From Siminovitchia fordii DSM 16014 = CIP 108821 (GTDB lineage: Bacteria; Bacillota; Bacilli; Bacillales; Bacillaceae_C): a DNA stretch of 64,000 bases. The stretch lies in assembly GCF_000374565.1 (NCBI RefSeq), contig NZ_KB894685.1:596221-660220 (forward strand), given 5' to 3'. Positions 56,998 through 64,000 of the stretch are shown one piece after another (position 1 is the first letter of the stretch; the number at the start of each line of letters is the position of its first letter). The position numbers and the translations under genes were made by a program. A model generated the notes under the pieces. The model saw nothing but the letters and a program-made list of their open reading frames with translations. It made no database searches and was not told the origin of the DNA.

Positions 56998-57522
56998 ATG
57001 AATACAAGAACGCTTGTTATTTTATCGTTATTTGTGGCAATCGGTGCTGCACTTCACTTTATCATGCCCGGCATTTATATGGGGATGAAACCTGATACGA
57101 TGCTGGCTATGATGTTTTTGGGAATTGCACTTTTCCCGGATAAGAAAAACGTACTGCTGCTCGGGCTGGTCACTGGGGTGCTTGCAGGTCTCACTTCAAC
57201 TTTCCCCGGAGGCCTTATTCCAAACTTAATCGACAAGCCGATTACAGCTTTTGTTTTCTTCGGGCTTTATCTGTTAATTTCAAAAAACATGTCCAATCTG
57301 ATCGGGGTCTCAATCCTAACTGCTATCGGTACCATTGTTTCAGGCACAGTTTTCCTTTCATCGGCTTTGCTTATTGTCGGTGGGTTGCCCGCACCGTTTG
57401 CAGCATTATTCGCAACAGTAGTCATCCCTGCTACTATCATGAATGCAATCGCGATGTTTATTCTTTTCCCGATTGTAAAGACGATTTTGCAAAGGACGAA
57501 ACTGATGCAGCAAGCTTCATAA
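56998..57522 (+). CDS. trpP: Tryptophan transporter TrpP
   Basis: The 174-residue protein has about five or six membrane helices and matches B. subtilis TrpP (YhaG): VAIGAALHFIMPGIYMGMKP with the proline-rich helix break, then TSTFPGGLIPNLIDKPI. It imports tryptophan. The start ATG is seven bases after a TRAP-type repeat that covers the ribosome site, so it should be repressed by tryptophan. It has a terminator just after the stop. Confidence 0.93.
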   Translation: MNTRTLVILSLFVAIGAALHFIMPGIYMGMKPDTMLAMMFLGIALFPDKKNVLLLGLVTGVLAGLTSTFPGGLIPNLIDKPITAFVFFGLYLLISKNMSNLIGVSILTAIGTIVSGTVFLSSALLIVGGLPAPFAALFATVVIPATIMNAIAMFILFPIVKTILQRTKLMQQAS

Positions 57523-57528
57523 AAATCA

Positions 57529-57563
57529 ATAAGAACCCCGCCTTTGGTGAGGGTTCTTATTTT
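57529..57563. terminator. Bidirectional terminator after trpP
   Basis: AATAAGAACCC pairs with GGGTTCTTATT around a short loop, with T following on the plus strand. It also lies at the end of the convergent 64-aa gene. Confidence 0.82.
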
Positions 57564-57756
57564 ACTTGGAAAATAGCGCTACTAAAAGACCGATGGTGAA
57601 AAGTATCCCGCCAATGCCTCCTAGGGAAGCTGCACGGGCCTTCAATACTTTTTTTGGAGGATAAATGCCAGGCCGTTGGTATAAAATGACATTATAGAGC
57701 ATTCCAGTGAGCATCAGTGTACCGAAGATGAGGAAAACAATCATGATGACATTCAA
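57562..57756 (-). CDS. Small two-helix membrane protein, unknown function
   Basis: The 64-residue product has two hydrophobic helices (MIVFLIFGTLMLTGMLYNVI and GGIGGILFTIGLLVALF) linked by a basic loop with YQRPGIYPPKK. Translation begins at TTG 57754-57756 after GAGGTGACG. I do not recognise the family. It lies convergently to trpP and divergently from yhaH. Confidence 0.7.
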   Translation of the reverse strand: MNVIMIVFLIFGTLMLTGMLYNVILYQRPGIYPPKKVLKARAASLGGIGGILFTIGLLVALFSK

Positions 57757-57911
57757 ATCGTCACCTCAAAGCTCTTTCAAATTTACTCCGTTGTTAAACA
57801 ACAACATTTACTTATATCTTATGCAAAAATAGTGTGCACATGAACAAGTTCGGGTAAAGTGATAAGCAGGAGATATCAATTTTTTATCAAAATAAGAACA
57901 GGGTGAGGAAA

Positions 57912-58289
57912 ATGAACAAAAAAATGTTAACTTGCGGAATATTCGTTGGAGGAGCCATCGGTGCAGCCGCAGCCCTTCTTTACGCTCCTCTATCCGGTAA
58001 AGAGCTGCGAAAGCAAATGAGAGAATCGAAAGATGAATGGGTCAAAATTGCCAATGAGTTTAAAACAAATGCAACAGAACTGAAAGAATCCGTAACAAAG
58101 CTTTCCCAAGATGGTAAAGAGATCATCAAAGAACTTGCAACTGATGTGAAAACAGCTGTGGAAGAATGGCAGCATGAAATCGAACCTACGAAGGAAGCCA
58201 TGCAGAGTGAAATAAAAAATATCCAAAAGACGATTGCCGAACTGGAAAACAAGCTCCAAGAAGGAAAAGAAACGATACGACCTTCCTAA
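57912..58289 (+). CDS. yhaH: YtxH domain protein YhaH
   Basis: The 125-residue product has a glycine-rich N-terminal helix (GGAIGAAAALLYAPLSGKEL), the YtxH hallmark, followed by a long charged coiled-coil-like region. It is probably membrane-associated through the N-terminus. It matches B. subtilis YhaH between trpP and scoC. ATG 57912 follows GGGTGAGG. Function is unknown; the gene is stress-related in B. subtilis. Confidence 0.88.
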   Translation: MNKKMLTCGIFVGGAIGAAAALLYAPLSGKELRKQMRESKDEWVKIANEFKTNATELKESVTKLSQDGKEIIKELATDVKTAVEEWQHEIEPTKEAMQSEIKNIQKTIAELENKLQEGKETIRPS

Positions 58290-58440
58290 TCGTCTCCGAG
58301 GGCAAGAGATCGGCACCACCTCTCTTGCCTTATCTCTTTGTTCATAGTTCATTCTAAATTTTTTAAATTTTTTTCAGATTGCATTTTTATTATTTTTTTT
58401 GCATAATAATAGAAACACCTTTAAAGTGAGGGAATAAAAA

Positions 58441-59010
58441 ATGGGAAGTAAACACGTTTCCGTCAAAGAAGCAATGATATTTAGCCAGCGCATGGCCCAA
58501 TTGAGCAAAGCATTATGGAAAGCCATTGAAAAAGATTGGCAAAACTGGATTAAGCCGTATAATTTGAATATCAATGAACATCATATTTTATGGATCGCCT
58601 ATCATTTAAAAGGAGCTTCCATCTCGGATATTGCAAAATTTGGTGTCATGCACGTTTCCACTGCTTTTAATTTTTCTAAAAAGCTTGCAGAGCGTGGATA
58701 TCTTCAATTTTCGAAAAAAGAAAATGATAAACGGAATACGTATGTGAAGCTTACAGCCCGTGGAGAAGATCTTCTACTTGAATTGATCGATTGTTATGAT
58801 CCCGATGCAGACTCTGTTTTTACAGGAGCTTCGCCTCTAAAGGATTTATATGGAAAGCTCCCTGAAGCAATGGAGATGATGGCGATTGTGAGGCAAATAT
58901 ATGGTGATGATTTTATGGAGATTTTCGAAAAATCTTTCAATAACCTTGAATCCGATTTTTTGGAAGAAGGCAGAAGGTTGGAAAAGGCTGAAATCAACAG
59001 TGCTGTATAA
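58441..59010 (+). CDS. scoC: MarR-type transition-state regulator ScoC (Hpr)
   Basis: ScoC represses extracellular protease, sporulation and some peptide-transport genes. The 189-residue protein begins [20 protein letters not shown] and has the winged-helix core ([20 protein letters not shown], then [18 protein letters not shown]). Length and order beside yhaH and yhaI match B. subtilis. A GTGAGGG site precedes the ATG. Confidence 0.95.
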   Translation: MGSKHVSVKEAMIFSQRMAQLSKALWKAIEKDWQNWIKPYNLNINEHHILWIAYHLKGASISDIAKFGVMHVSTAFNFSKKLAERGYLQFSKKENDKRNTYVKLTARGEDLLLELIDCYDPDADSVFTGASPLKDLYGKLPEAMEMMAIVRQIYGDDFMEIFEKSFNNLESDFLEEGRRLEKAEINSAV

Positions 59011-59016
59011 GGGAAG

Positions 59017-59349
59017 TCATTTGATATTCAGCCATAATATTTTCATCAGTTCAGGATAAATATTTTGTTTTAAACATGCCCGAATCGTTTCTTCAGGCTG
59101 CAGTTTTCCATTTAATCTAGAAGTAAATTGTTTAAAAAGCGGAAAATGAAACACAAATTTTTCCGCTTTCTGTTTTTCCATCTCTGCGGACAATTCTTCA
59201 CAAAGCTGGTAAAATTCCTTCACTTCTCTTTCTGCCAGCCTTCTCTTAATAATCAACAGATCAAAATCCTTATTTATCGGCTGGATCATGTCCAACAGCA
59301 ATTTTTGGTGATATTCAAGCCGTTCGATCCGCTCTTTTAATTCGTCCAT
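59017..59349 (-). CDS. yhaI: YhaI family protein (DUF1878)
   Basis: The 110-residue soluble protein starts with a helical repeat (LKERIERLEYHQKLLLDMI) and matches the YhaI/DUF1878 family in size and in place next to scoC, to which it converges with six bases between stops. A GGAGGTG site precedes the ATG. Function is unknown. Confidence 0.88.
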   Translation of the reverse strand: MDELKERIERLEYHQKLLLDMIQPINKDFDLLIIKRRLAEREVKEFYQLCEELSAEMEKQKAEKFVFHFPLFKQFTSRLNGKLQPEETIRACLKQNIYPELMKILWLNIK

Positions 59350-59499
59350 TCGTTCACCTCCATGCTTTTGTCATCAAAGTCACCATAAAATTGTAACAAG
59401 GGAATGAAAAAAAAAGCAAAAATCATATTGCAATTCCCTTCTATCCATCGTACATTATGAGTGAATGAAAACATAAGCGAAGTTGGGAGGGCTGTTGAC

Positions 59500-60045
59500 A
59501 TGCATTGTTGGAAAGCGTACAACGTGGACCGCAAACATCATTTTTTCCGGCGTTTTTTTATTTCCGCCATGATTTCAGTATCCGTTTTTATCATATCCTA
59601 TGTAACAATGCAGGCAATTGAGGCCCGGGAATTCAATGATGAATTTTTTCTGGTATTTTTATGTAGCTTCATTATACTATATCCAGTTCATAAATTTTTT
59701 CATATTGTACCGATCATATCTTATTATAAACACATGAAATGGGAAATCGAACGGTATTTTCGTATTTTGCCAGTCATAGATTTGAAAGTAGAGCATCCGA
59801 TTCCAAAGGCCAGATTCGGTTTAGCGCTCATATTGCCTTTTATGGCGCTGAATGTCTTGCTTCTTATTTTACTTTTTTTATATCCGCAATTCGGGCATTA
59901 CATTACGATTCTGCTTGCATACCATAACGGGATATCGGCGTTTGACCTTTTATATTTCAAAACATTGTTCCTTTCTCCCAAAAATGCTCTGGTAGAAGAG
60001 AACGACGAAGGCTACGAAATATTGGTGGATAACGATCCACAGTAA
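59500..60045 (+). CDS. DUF3267 family membrane protein with altered zinc motif
   Basis: The 181-residue product has four hydrophobic helices and the DUF3267 layout. Members of this family carry a zincin-like HExxH; here the matching place reads HKFFH (in YPVHKFFHIVPI), with the catalytic Glu replaced by Lys, so protease activity is doubtful. ATG 59500 follows GGGAGGG; an earlier ATG at 59461 overlaps no ribosome site. The neighbourhood suggests the yhaJ-prsA area of B. subtilis. Confidence 0.72.
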   Translation: MHCWKAYNVDRKHHFFRRFFISAMISVSVFIISYVTMQAIEAREFNDEFFLVFLCSFIILYPVHKFFHIVPIISYYKHMKWEIERYFRILPVIDLKVEHPIPKARFGLALILPFMALNVLLLILLFLYPQFGHYITILLAYHNGISAFDLLYFKTLFLSPKNALVEENDEGYEILVDNDPQ

Positions 60046-60046
60046 A

Positions 60047-60093
60047 GATGCTTCCATGAAAAATTCCTGAAAACTTATGGAAGCATCGTTTTT
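60047..60093 (+). terminator. Terminator of the DUF3267 gene
   Basis: GATGCTTCCAT pairs with ATGGAAGCATC and is followed by GTTTTTTAT. Confidence 0.85.
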
Positions 60094-60159
60094 TATGCTG
60101 TCTTTTTTTTGTGAAATTTGCTATCGTATGTTTATGAGATAGTTGGGGGGAGATTTGGA

Positions 60160-60339
60160 TTGCCGGCGTTGTTTATCATTTTTGCCATTTTCATTTTATA
60201 TATTTTTAATAACTTGACATATTCCCTCTGTGTTCAACGGGAAATACCTGAGGAGCGGCACCCAAAAATATTTCGCACCATCAATATATTGATTACGATT
60301 CTGCTATTCTCATCTTATATTGAAATATTGTACACATAA
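60160..60339 (+). CDS. Small membrane protein (59 aa), unknown function
   Basis: The frame starts at TTG 60160, seven bases after GGGGGGAG, giving 59 residues with two hydrophobic helices (ALFIIFAIFILYIFNNL and INILITILLFSSYIEIL) and a short charged loop between. The ORF's upstream ATG has no ribosome site. I do not recognise a family with confidence; small proteins of this kind occur near yhaL in Bacillus. Confidence 0.6.
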   Translation: MPALFIIFAIFILYIFNNLTYSLCVQREIPEERHPKIFRTINILITILLFSSYIEILYT

Positions 60340-60422
60340 GAATAGCTAAGGCTAGGTGTTTAGTGGTCCCCTAAAATCATTTATACGGTACCAGGACTGC
60401 CTGTACACACAGTCATAAAAAC

Positions 60423-60456
60423 AAGGACGGCATCTGCGCGGATACCGTCCTTTTTC
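60423..60456. terminator. Bidirectional terminator
   Basis: AAGGACGG pairs with CCGTCCTT, with T on the plus strand. It lies between the 59-aa gene and the convergent YjcZ-type genes. Confidence 0.8.
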
Positions 60457-60484
60457 CTGCATTTTAATAGCTGATAATTCTATT

Positions 60485-60577
60485 TTAGTAAAACCAGGAT
60501 GCTCCGACGATGATTAGCAAGATGAACAAAACTACGATCAACGCAAACCCTGCTCCGTATCCAGCGCCTCCGCTCAC
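60485..60577 (-). CDS. YjcZ family micro-protein (30 aa), GTG start
   Basis: The 30-residue product has a glycine/tyrosine head (MSGGAGYGAG) and one hydrophobic helix (FALIVVLFILLIIVGASW), the YjcZ sporulation-protein pattern. GGAGGTG precedes the GTG. It is a close paralogue of the 29-aa gene upstream. Confidence 0.85.
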   Translation of the reverse strand: MSGGAGYGAGFALIVVLFILLIIVGASWFY

Positions 60578-60668
60578 TTATACGCACCTCCTAACACTTC
60601 TGTCACCCTTTATACTATTCATTCATTTTTTTTATGCTTAAGATATACGCCCAGTTTTCAAAAGTTTT

Positions 60669-60758
60669 TTACCAGACGAAAGCTGCCCCAACAATGATCA
60701 ACAAGATAAACAGTACTACGATGAGCGCAAAGCCTCCGCCATAGCCAAAGCCTCCCAT
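60669..60758 (-). CDS. YjcZ family micro-protein (29 aa)
   Basis: A 29-residue product (MGGFGYGGGFALIVVLFILL, then IIVGAAFVW) of the YjcZ type. GGAGGTC precedes the ATG. It and the 30-aa gene share the whole membrane helix, so they are a tandem duplication. Both are too small for ordinary gene finders. Confidence 0.87.
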   Translation of the reverse strand: MGGFGYGGGFALIVVLFILLIIVGAAFVW

Positions 60759-60937
60759 ATTGATGACCTCCTTTTCTGTTTCGCTATAGCATATGAAGCA
60801 GGCGGGCACTTTGTCTGAATCAAACGCCCAATTTCTTAGATTTTCGGGAAATTGTTTTTTTCTTCACCTATCTGTGATATAGTATGATTTGTGGAATTTC
60901 AATAAACGTAGATATAAAAAACAGGGAGTTGGCTTAC

Positions 60938-61858
60938 ATGAAAAAATGGATATTTTCCCTTTCCTTAGCTGCAGGGATTGTCGGTCTTGCAGGTTGCGGC
61001 GGACAAAGCGGCGATACAGTTGCCAAAACAAAAGCCGGAAATGTCACAAAAGATGAATTATATGATGCAATGAAAGATAAACACGGAGAGCAAGCCCTTC
61101 AACAAATTGTTTTCGAGAAAGTACTATCCAAAGAATACAAAGTGTCTGATAAAGAAGTTGACAAAAAAATGGACGAGCTTAAGGAACAGCTCGGACCCCA
61201 ATTCCAAATGGCCCTTATGCAAAGCGGGTTCAAAGACGAAGATGATTTTCGCGAGTCCCTAAAAGTCAACCTTCTTCAAGAAAAAGCTGCAGCAAAAGAT
61301 ATAAAAGTTTCTGAAAAAGAAGTGAAAGAGTATTATGAGAACAAACAAAAGGATATAACGGCCCGTCACATTCTTGTTGATGATGAAAAAACAGCAAAAG
61401 AAGTGAAGGACAAACTTGATAAAGGTGAGGATTTTGCAAAGCTTGCCAAAAAATACTCTGTTGATACAGCTGCGAATGAACAAGGCGGAGATCTTGGAAC
61501 AATTTCTATCGACGATCCTCAAATGGACGAAACATTCAAAAAAGCTGCTTTCAAATTGAAAAAAGATGAAATCAGTGATCCTGTTGAAACCCAGTTCGGT
61601 TGGCATGTCATCCAGGTAACGGAAATCAAAGAGAAGAAAGATAAAAAACCTTTTGATAAAGTTAAAGACGAGTATGAGTATGAATTGAAAGTGTCCAAGC
61701 TGGACCCTGATATGATGCAGGAATCTTTAAAGAAAGAACTTGAAAAAGCGGATATTAAAGTGGAGGATAAAGACCTAAAAGACACTTTTGATCCGATTTT
61801 AAATGAGCAGAAAGAAGATGGAGATGCTCCTGCCGATGAAGGAAAGGATAAAGAATAA
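60938..61858 (+). CDS. prsA: Foldase PrsA (peptidyl-prolyl isomerase lipoprotein)
   Basis: PrsA helps secreted proteins fold after export. The 306-residue product has a signal peptide with lipobox LAGC, an N-terminal helical chaperone region, a parvulin domain (about 135-230: DITARHILVDDEKTA ... QFGWHVIQVTEI) and a charged C-terminal tail. ATG 60938 follows AGGGAG; the ORF's earlier ATG adds 18 residues before the signal peptide. It is anchored outside the cell membrane. Confidence 0.96.
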   Translation: MKKWIFSLSLAAGIVGLAGCGGQSGDTVAKTKAGNVTKDELYDAMKDKHGEQALQQIVFEKVLSKEYKVSDKEVDKKMDELKEQLGPQFQMALMQSGFKDEDDFRESLKVNLLQEKAAAKDIKVSEKEVKEYYENKQKDITARHILVDDEKTAKEVKDKLDKGEDFAKLAKKYSVDTAANEQGGDLGTISIDDPQMDETFKKAAFKLKKDEISDPVETQFGWHVIQVTEIKEKKDKKPFDKVKDEYEYELKVSKLDPDMMQESLKKELEKADIKVEDKDLKDTFDPILNEQKEDGDAPADEGKDKE

Positions 61859-61866
61859 GAAACGAA

Positions 61867-61897
61867 AAACCGGGCGAATCTGCCCGGTTTTTTTATC
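61867..61897 (+). terminator. Terminator of prsA
   Basis: AAACCGGGC pairs with GCCCGGTTT around six bases, followed by a run of T. Confidence 0.92.
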
Positions 61898-62008
61898 GTA
61901 TAGATGCTAACGAAATGATGGGTATCAGCCATTTTGGCTATAAAGCCGCGGCTCCTTGGAAAATCACCTTGTTTGCCAGTGCTACTTCAACGCCTTAGAC
62001 GGTTTGTC

Positions 62009-62197
62009 TTAACTTCCGGTTTCCCTTATCTGCTTTCTCCTCTCCTTTTCTTCCTCCATCCTCTCAATATAGACTTCTCCCTCCTTTTCAATCCATTCCT
62101 TTTCAAACTCACGGTCTTCACGTGCAGTTTTGATAGCCATGAACGCACTGACGAATACTCCTGCAATGACGAAATACAACCAAATCGGCAAGGCCAT
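62009..62197 (-). CDS. yhaL: Sporulation-associated protein YhaL
   Basis: The 62-residue product has one N-terminal membrane helix (WLYFVIAGVFVSAFMAI) and a highly charged tail, matching YhaL in size and place between prsA and yhaM. AAAGGAG precedes ATG 62197. It is known in B. subtilis as a sporulation gene of unclear role. Confidence 0.85.
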   Translation of the reverse strand: MALPIWLYFVIAGVFVSAFMAIKTAREDREFEKEWIEKEGEVYIERMEEEKERRKQIRETGS

Positions 62198-62258
62198 TTT
62201 CTTTTCTCCTTTCATTGGCTAGTCCATATATTGTAATAATATGAGAGAACGCCAAAAA

Positions 62259-62282
62259 AATGCCTCTGAAGACAGAGGCATT
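62259..62282 (-). terminator. Terminator at the yhaM stop codon
   Basis: AATGCCTCTG pairs with CAGAGGCATT around four bases, followed on the minus strand by a run of T. Confidence 0.9.
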
Positions 62283-63225
62283 AAGAATGGAATGTTGGTT
62301 TATAAAATGAGCGGTTATCAAGCGGAAAGATCTTTTCGGAAAACTCACCCGGTTTAACGTGTTTCAATGCACGATCCAGCATATTCATTTTTGCATCCAT
62401 ATTGTCGATCAAGAACAGGATTTCAGCTTCTTTGATCATTGGCTGCTTCGGGCTCCCCCACTCCAGTTTTCCATGATGGCTTAAAACTAGATGCTGCAGG
62501 ACGACCACTTCTTCTCCCTCGATTCCCAACTCTTCGGCAGCTTTTCCAATCTCATTGACAATGATCGTTATATGACCAAGTAAGTTTCCTTCAATCGTAT
62601 AAGCGGCTGCTACAGGACCCGACAATTCAATAACTTTGCCTAGGTCATGAAGAATGATGCCGGCAAACAGCAAATCACGGTCAAGGGAAGGGTACAGTTC
62701 AGCCACAGATTTAGCTAAATCCAACATCGATACTACGTGATAGCCAAGACCCGATACAAACTCATGGTGATTTTTTGTTGCTGCAGGATATTCAAGGAAC
62801 GGCTCATGATATTTGCGAAGCAAATGCCTTGTAATCCGTTGAATATTCGGGTTCTTCATTTCAAATATATATTGTGTCACTTTACTAGAAATCTCATCTT
62901 TGGATATAGGAGCTTTTTCCAGCAAATCTCCGACACTAATGTTGTCCTGAGGATTAGAACGCCTGATTTTTTTTATCTTCAACTGCATTCTTCCCCTATA
63001 ATTGTGGACTTCTCCGGCAACACGGACAATCGTCCCCTGCTGATAAGCTTTCACTTCACTATCAGAAGCATCCCAAAGCTTCGCTTCAATATCTCCAGAA
63101 CGATCTTGTAAAATAAGAGTCAGAAATGGTTTTCCGTTGCTTGCCACTCCCCTGAAAGCACTTTTTACAAGGAGAAATAAGTCCACCTGCTCCCCTACTT
63201 CGTGTTCCATCAATTCTTTTAACAT
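62281..63225 (-). CDS. yhaM: 3'-5' exoribonuclease YhaM
   Basis: The 314-residue enzyme trims RNA and single-stranded DNA from the 3' end. It has an N-terminal OB-fold ([20 protein letters not shown]) and a C-terminal HD domain ([15 protein letters not shown], then ILHDLGK and [10 protein letters not shown]). The start follows GGGAGGC. It is the last gene of the yhaONM unit, which is reported as SOS-controlled in B. subtilis; the promoter is outside the window. Confidence 0.95.
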   Translation of the reverse strand: MLKELMEHEVGEQVDLFLLVKSAFRGVASNGKPFLTLILQDRSGDIEAKLWDASDSEVKAYQQGTIVRVAGEVHNYRGRMQLKIKKIRRSNPQDNISVGDLLEKAPISKDEISSKVTQYIFEMKNPNIQRITRHLLRKYHEPFLEYPAATKNHHEFVSGLGYHVVSMLDLAKSVAELYPSLDRDLLFAGIILHDLGKVIELSGPVAAAYTIEGNLLGHITIIVNEIGKAAEELGIEGEEVVVLQHLVLSHHGKLEWGSPKQPMIKEAEILFLIDNMDAKMNMLDRALKHVKPGEFSEKIFPLDNRSFYKPTFHS

Positions 63226-63277
63226 CCAAACGCCTGCCTCCCTTTGTTCTCCTAAAAAAATTATAACATAATCCCCG

Positions 63278-64000
63278 TTATCCGCTTAGATTTGTCTGAG
63301 GCAGCCTCTGCTGAAGCTGGATGACCCGGTCTTCAGAAAACTGCCGTGCAATATGCGGATGGCATGTAAAGAGTAAAACCTGTGTATCAGGGCTAATTGT
63401 TTGTATCAACTCAAGCATCCGGTTTGTCCTCTTTTCGTCAAAATTAACGAATCCGTCATCAATAATAACAGGAAAAGGGTATTCTTTCTTCAAAACATGA
63501 ACAAGCCCAAGTCGAATGGCGATATATAGTTGCTCCCCAGTCCCTTTGCTCAATTCTTCAGGAGCAAACAAAATCCTGTCTTTTCTTTCAACTGCCAGAT
63601 CACCATCCGCCTTGACATGAATCTGTTTATATTCATAATCAGTCAGAAATGAAAAATAGTCGGCAGCTTTACGGATAACCTGTGGAAAACGGCCTTCTTT
63701 GTATTTTTGCATTACCTTTTCGAGCAAGCATTCAGCAACTGCCAACTCAACCCAGTCCCGGGCTTCATCATTGAAAGATGAACGCATTTGCCGGAAGAGA
63801 TGCAATTGTTCGGTATAGGTGCCTCCTTCTTCAAGAAAGGAAATTTTCTGTCTCAAAGATGCCAATCTATTCCTGTCCTCTTCCAAGAGTTGAGACTGCT
63901 TTTCGATGACTTCGTTCAAATGCTTGAATTCATTCTTTATTTCTTCCTCGCTTTTGAAGTGAACGGTTTCTTCTTCTCCCAACTGCACTTCCAGTAAACT
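63278..64000 (-). CDS. yhaN: SMC-like ATPase YhaN, C-terminal part (runs off the window)
   Basis: About 240 C-terminal residues of a Rad50/SMC-like protein are visible: a coiled-coil end, the ABC signature [11 protein letters not shown], Walker [16 protein letters not shown] and a switch histidine in [10 protein letters not shown]. It matches YhaN, partner of the nuclease YhaO. The frame is open to the right edge. It lies upstream of yhaM on the same strand. Confidence 0.9.
   Translation of the reverse strand, partial: SLLEVQLGEEETVHFKSEEEIKNEFKHLNEVIEKQSQLLEEDRNRLASLRQKISFLEEGGTYTEQLHLFRQMRSSFNDEARDWVELAVAECLLEKVMQKYKEGRFPQVIRKAADYFSFLTDYEYKQIHVKADGDLAVERKDRILFAPEELSKGTGEQLYIAIRLGLVHVLKKEYPFPVIIDDGFVNFDEKRTNRMLELIQTISPDTQVLLFTCHPHIARQFSEDRVIQLQQRLPQTNLSG

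Noticed and set aside
57980-58352. Minus-strand ORFs of 90 and 120 codons opposite yhaH
   Set aside because: They are antisense shadows of yhaH with Phe/Ser/Cys-rich composition.
61259-61606. 115-codon minus-strand ORF opposite prsA
   Set aside because: It is antisense to prsA, Phe-rich, and has no independent support.

Overview
This window is ordinary chromosome from an endospore-forming member of the Bacillaceae (Bacillus in the broad sense). The evidence is direct: a complete gerPA-gerPF spore-coat germination operon behind a sigma-K-like promoter, comK, scoC/hpr, prsA, yhaL, two YjcZ-type micro-proteins, the coproporphyrin-dependent haem genes hemE-hemH-hemY with hmoB, and many genes with the same neighbours as in Bacillus subtilis (yhaNML-prsA, scoC-yhaH-trpP-hit-ecsAB-yhaA-yhfA, yhfH-yhfI-lplJ-lcfB-yhfN, comK-yhjD-yhjE-addB-addA-gerP-yisK-yisL, yitS-yitT-yitV-yitW, yjzD-yjaV-fabH-fabF-yjaZ-yjbA-trpS). 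Blocks are rearranged relative to B. subtilis and the genus cannot be fixed from sequence reading alone. I see no prophage, integrase, transposase, CRISPR array, rRNA or tRNA.

Layout. 1-7.3 kb: the truncated end of a secreted DUF4015-like protein, trpS, yjbA, yjaZ, and the fabH-fabF fatty-acid initiation/elongation pair behind a promoter with a FapR-like operator, then yjaV and yjzD. 7.3-16 kb: clpB, an interspersed repeat, yitW-yitV, small Bacillus proteins, yitT, yitS (DegV), yajQ and a stress-type SDR. 16-22.4 kb: a GH13 amylase-like membrane protein whose catalytic residues are all replaced, a PAS/degenerate-GGDEF/EAL protein, yisL, yisK and a DUF418 protein. 22.4-25 kb: the gerP operon, interrupted by two non-coding spacers, one carrying a degenerate repeat. 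25-36 kb: addB-addA, yhjE, yhjD, comK, yhzC, yhfN, with LexA-like boxes ahead of addB and yhjD. 36-45 kb: azlCD, a nitronate monooxygenase with a small Cys protein, enoyl-CoA hydratase, lcfB with a clear FadR operator, lplJ, yhfI, yhfH and a class-2 (quinone-type) pyrD. 45-56 kb: a Sco-type copper chaperone, hemEHY, hmoB, yhfA, yhaA, ecsAB. 56-64 kb: hit, trpP with a TRAP-type GAG/TAG repeat leader, yhaH, scoC, yhaI, small membrane proteins, prsA, yhaL, yhaM and the 3' end of yhaN.

The themes are fatty-acid synthesis versus degradation (FapR-type site at fabH, FadR-type site at lcfB), DNA repair and its SOS control (addBA, yhaMN, yhjD), haem synthesis and breakdown, protein folding and secretion (clpB, prsA, ecsAB), and the transition to competence or sporulation (comK, scoC, gerP). 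The most unusual items are the amylase pseudoenzyme, the pyrD reading frame that continues in frame upstream to an AUA codon, the putative SOS box on the addBA promoter, and a family of degenerate interspersed repeats, one of which abuts the gerPE stop codon. I did not find a convincing new multi-gene system.
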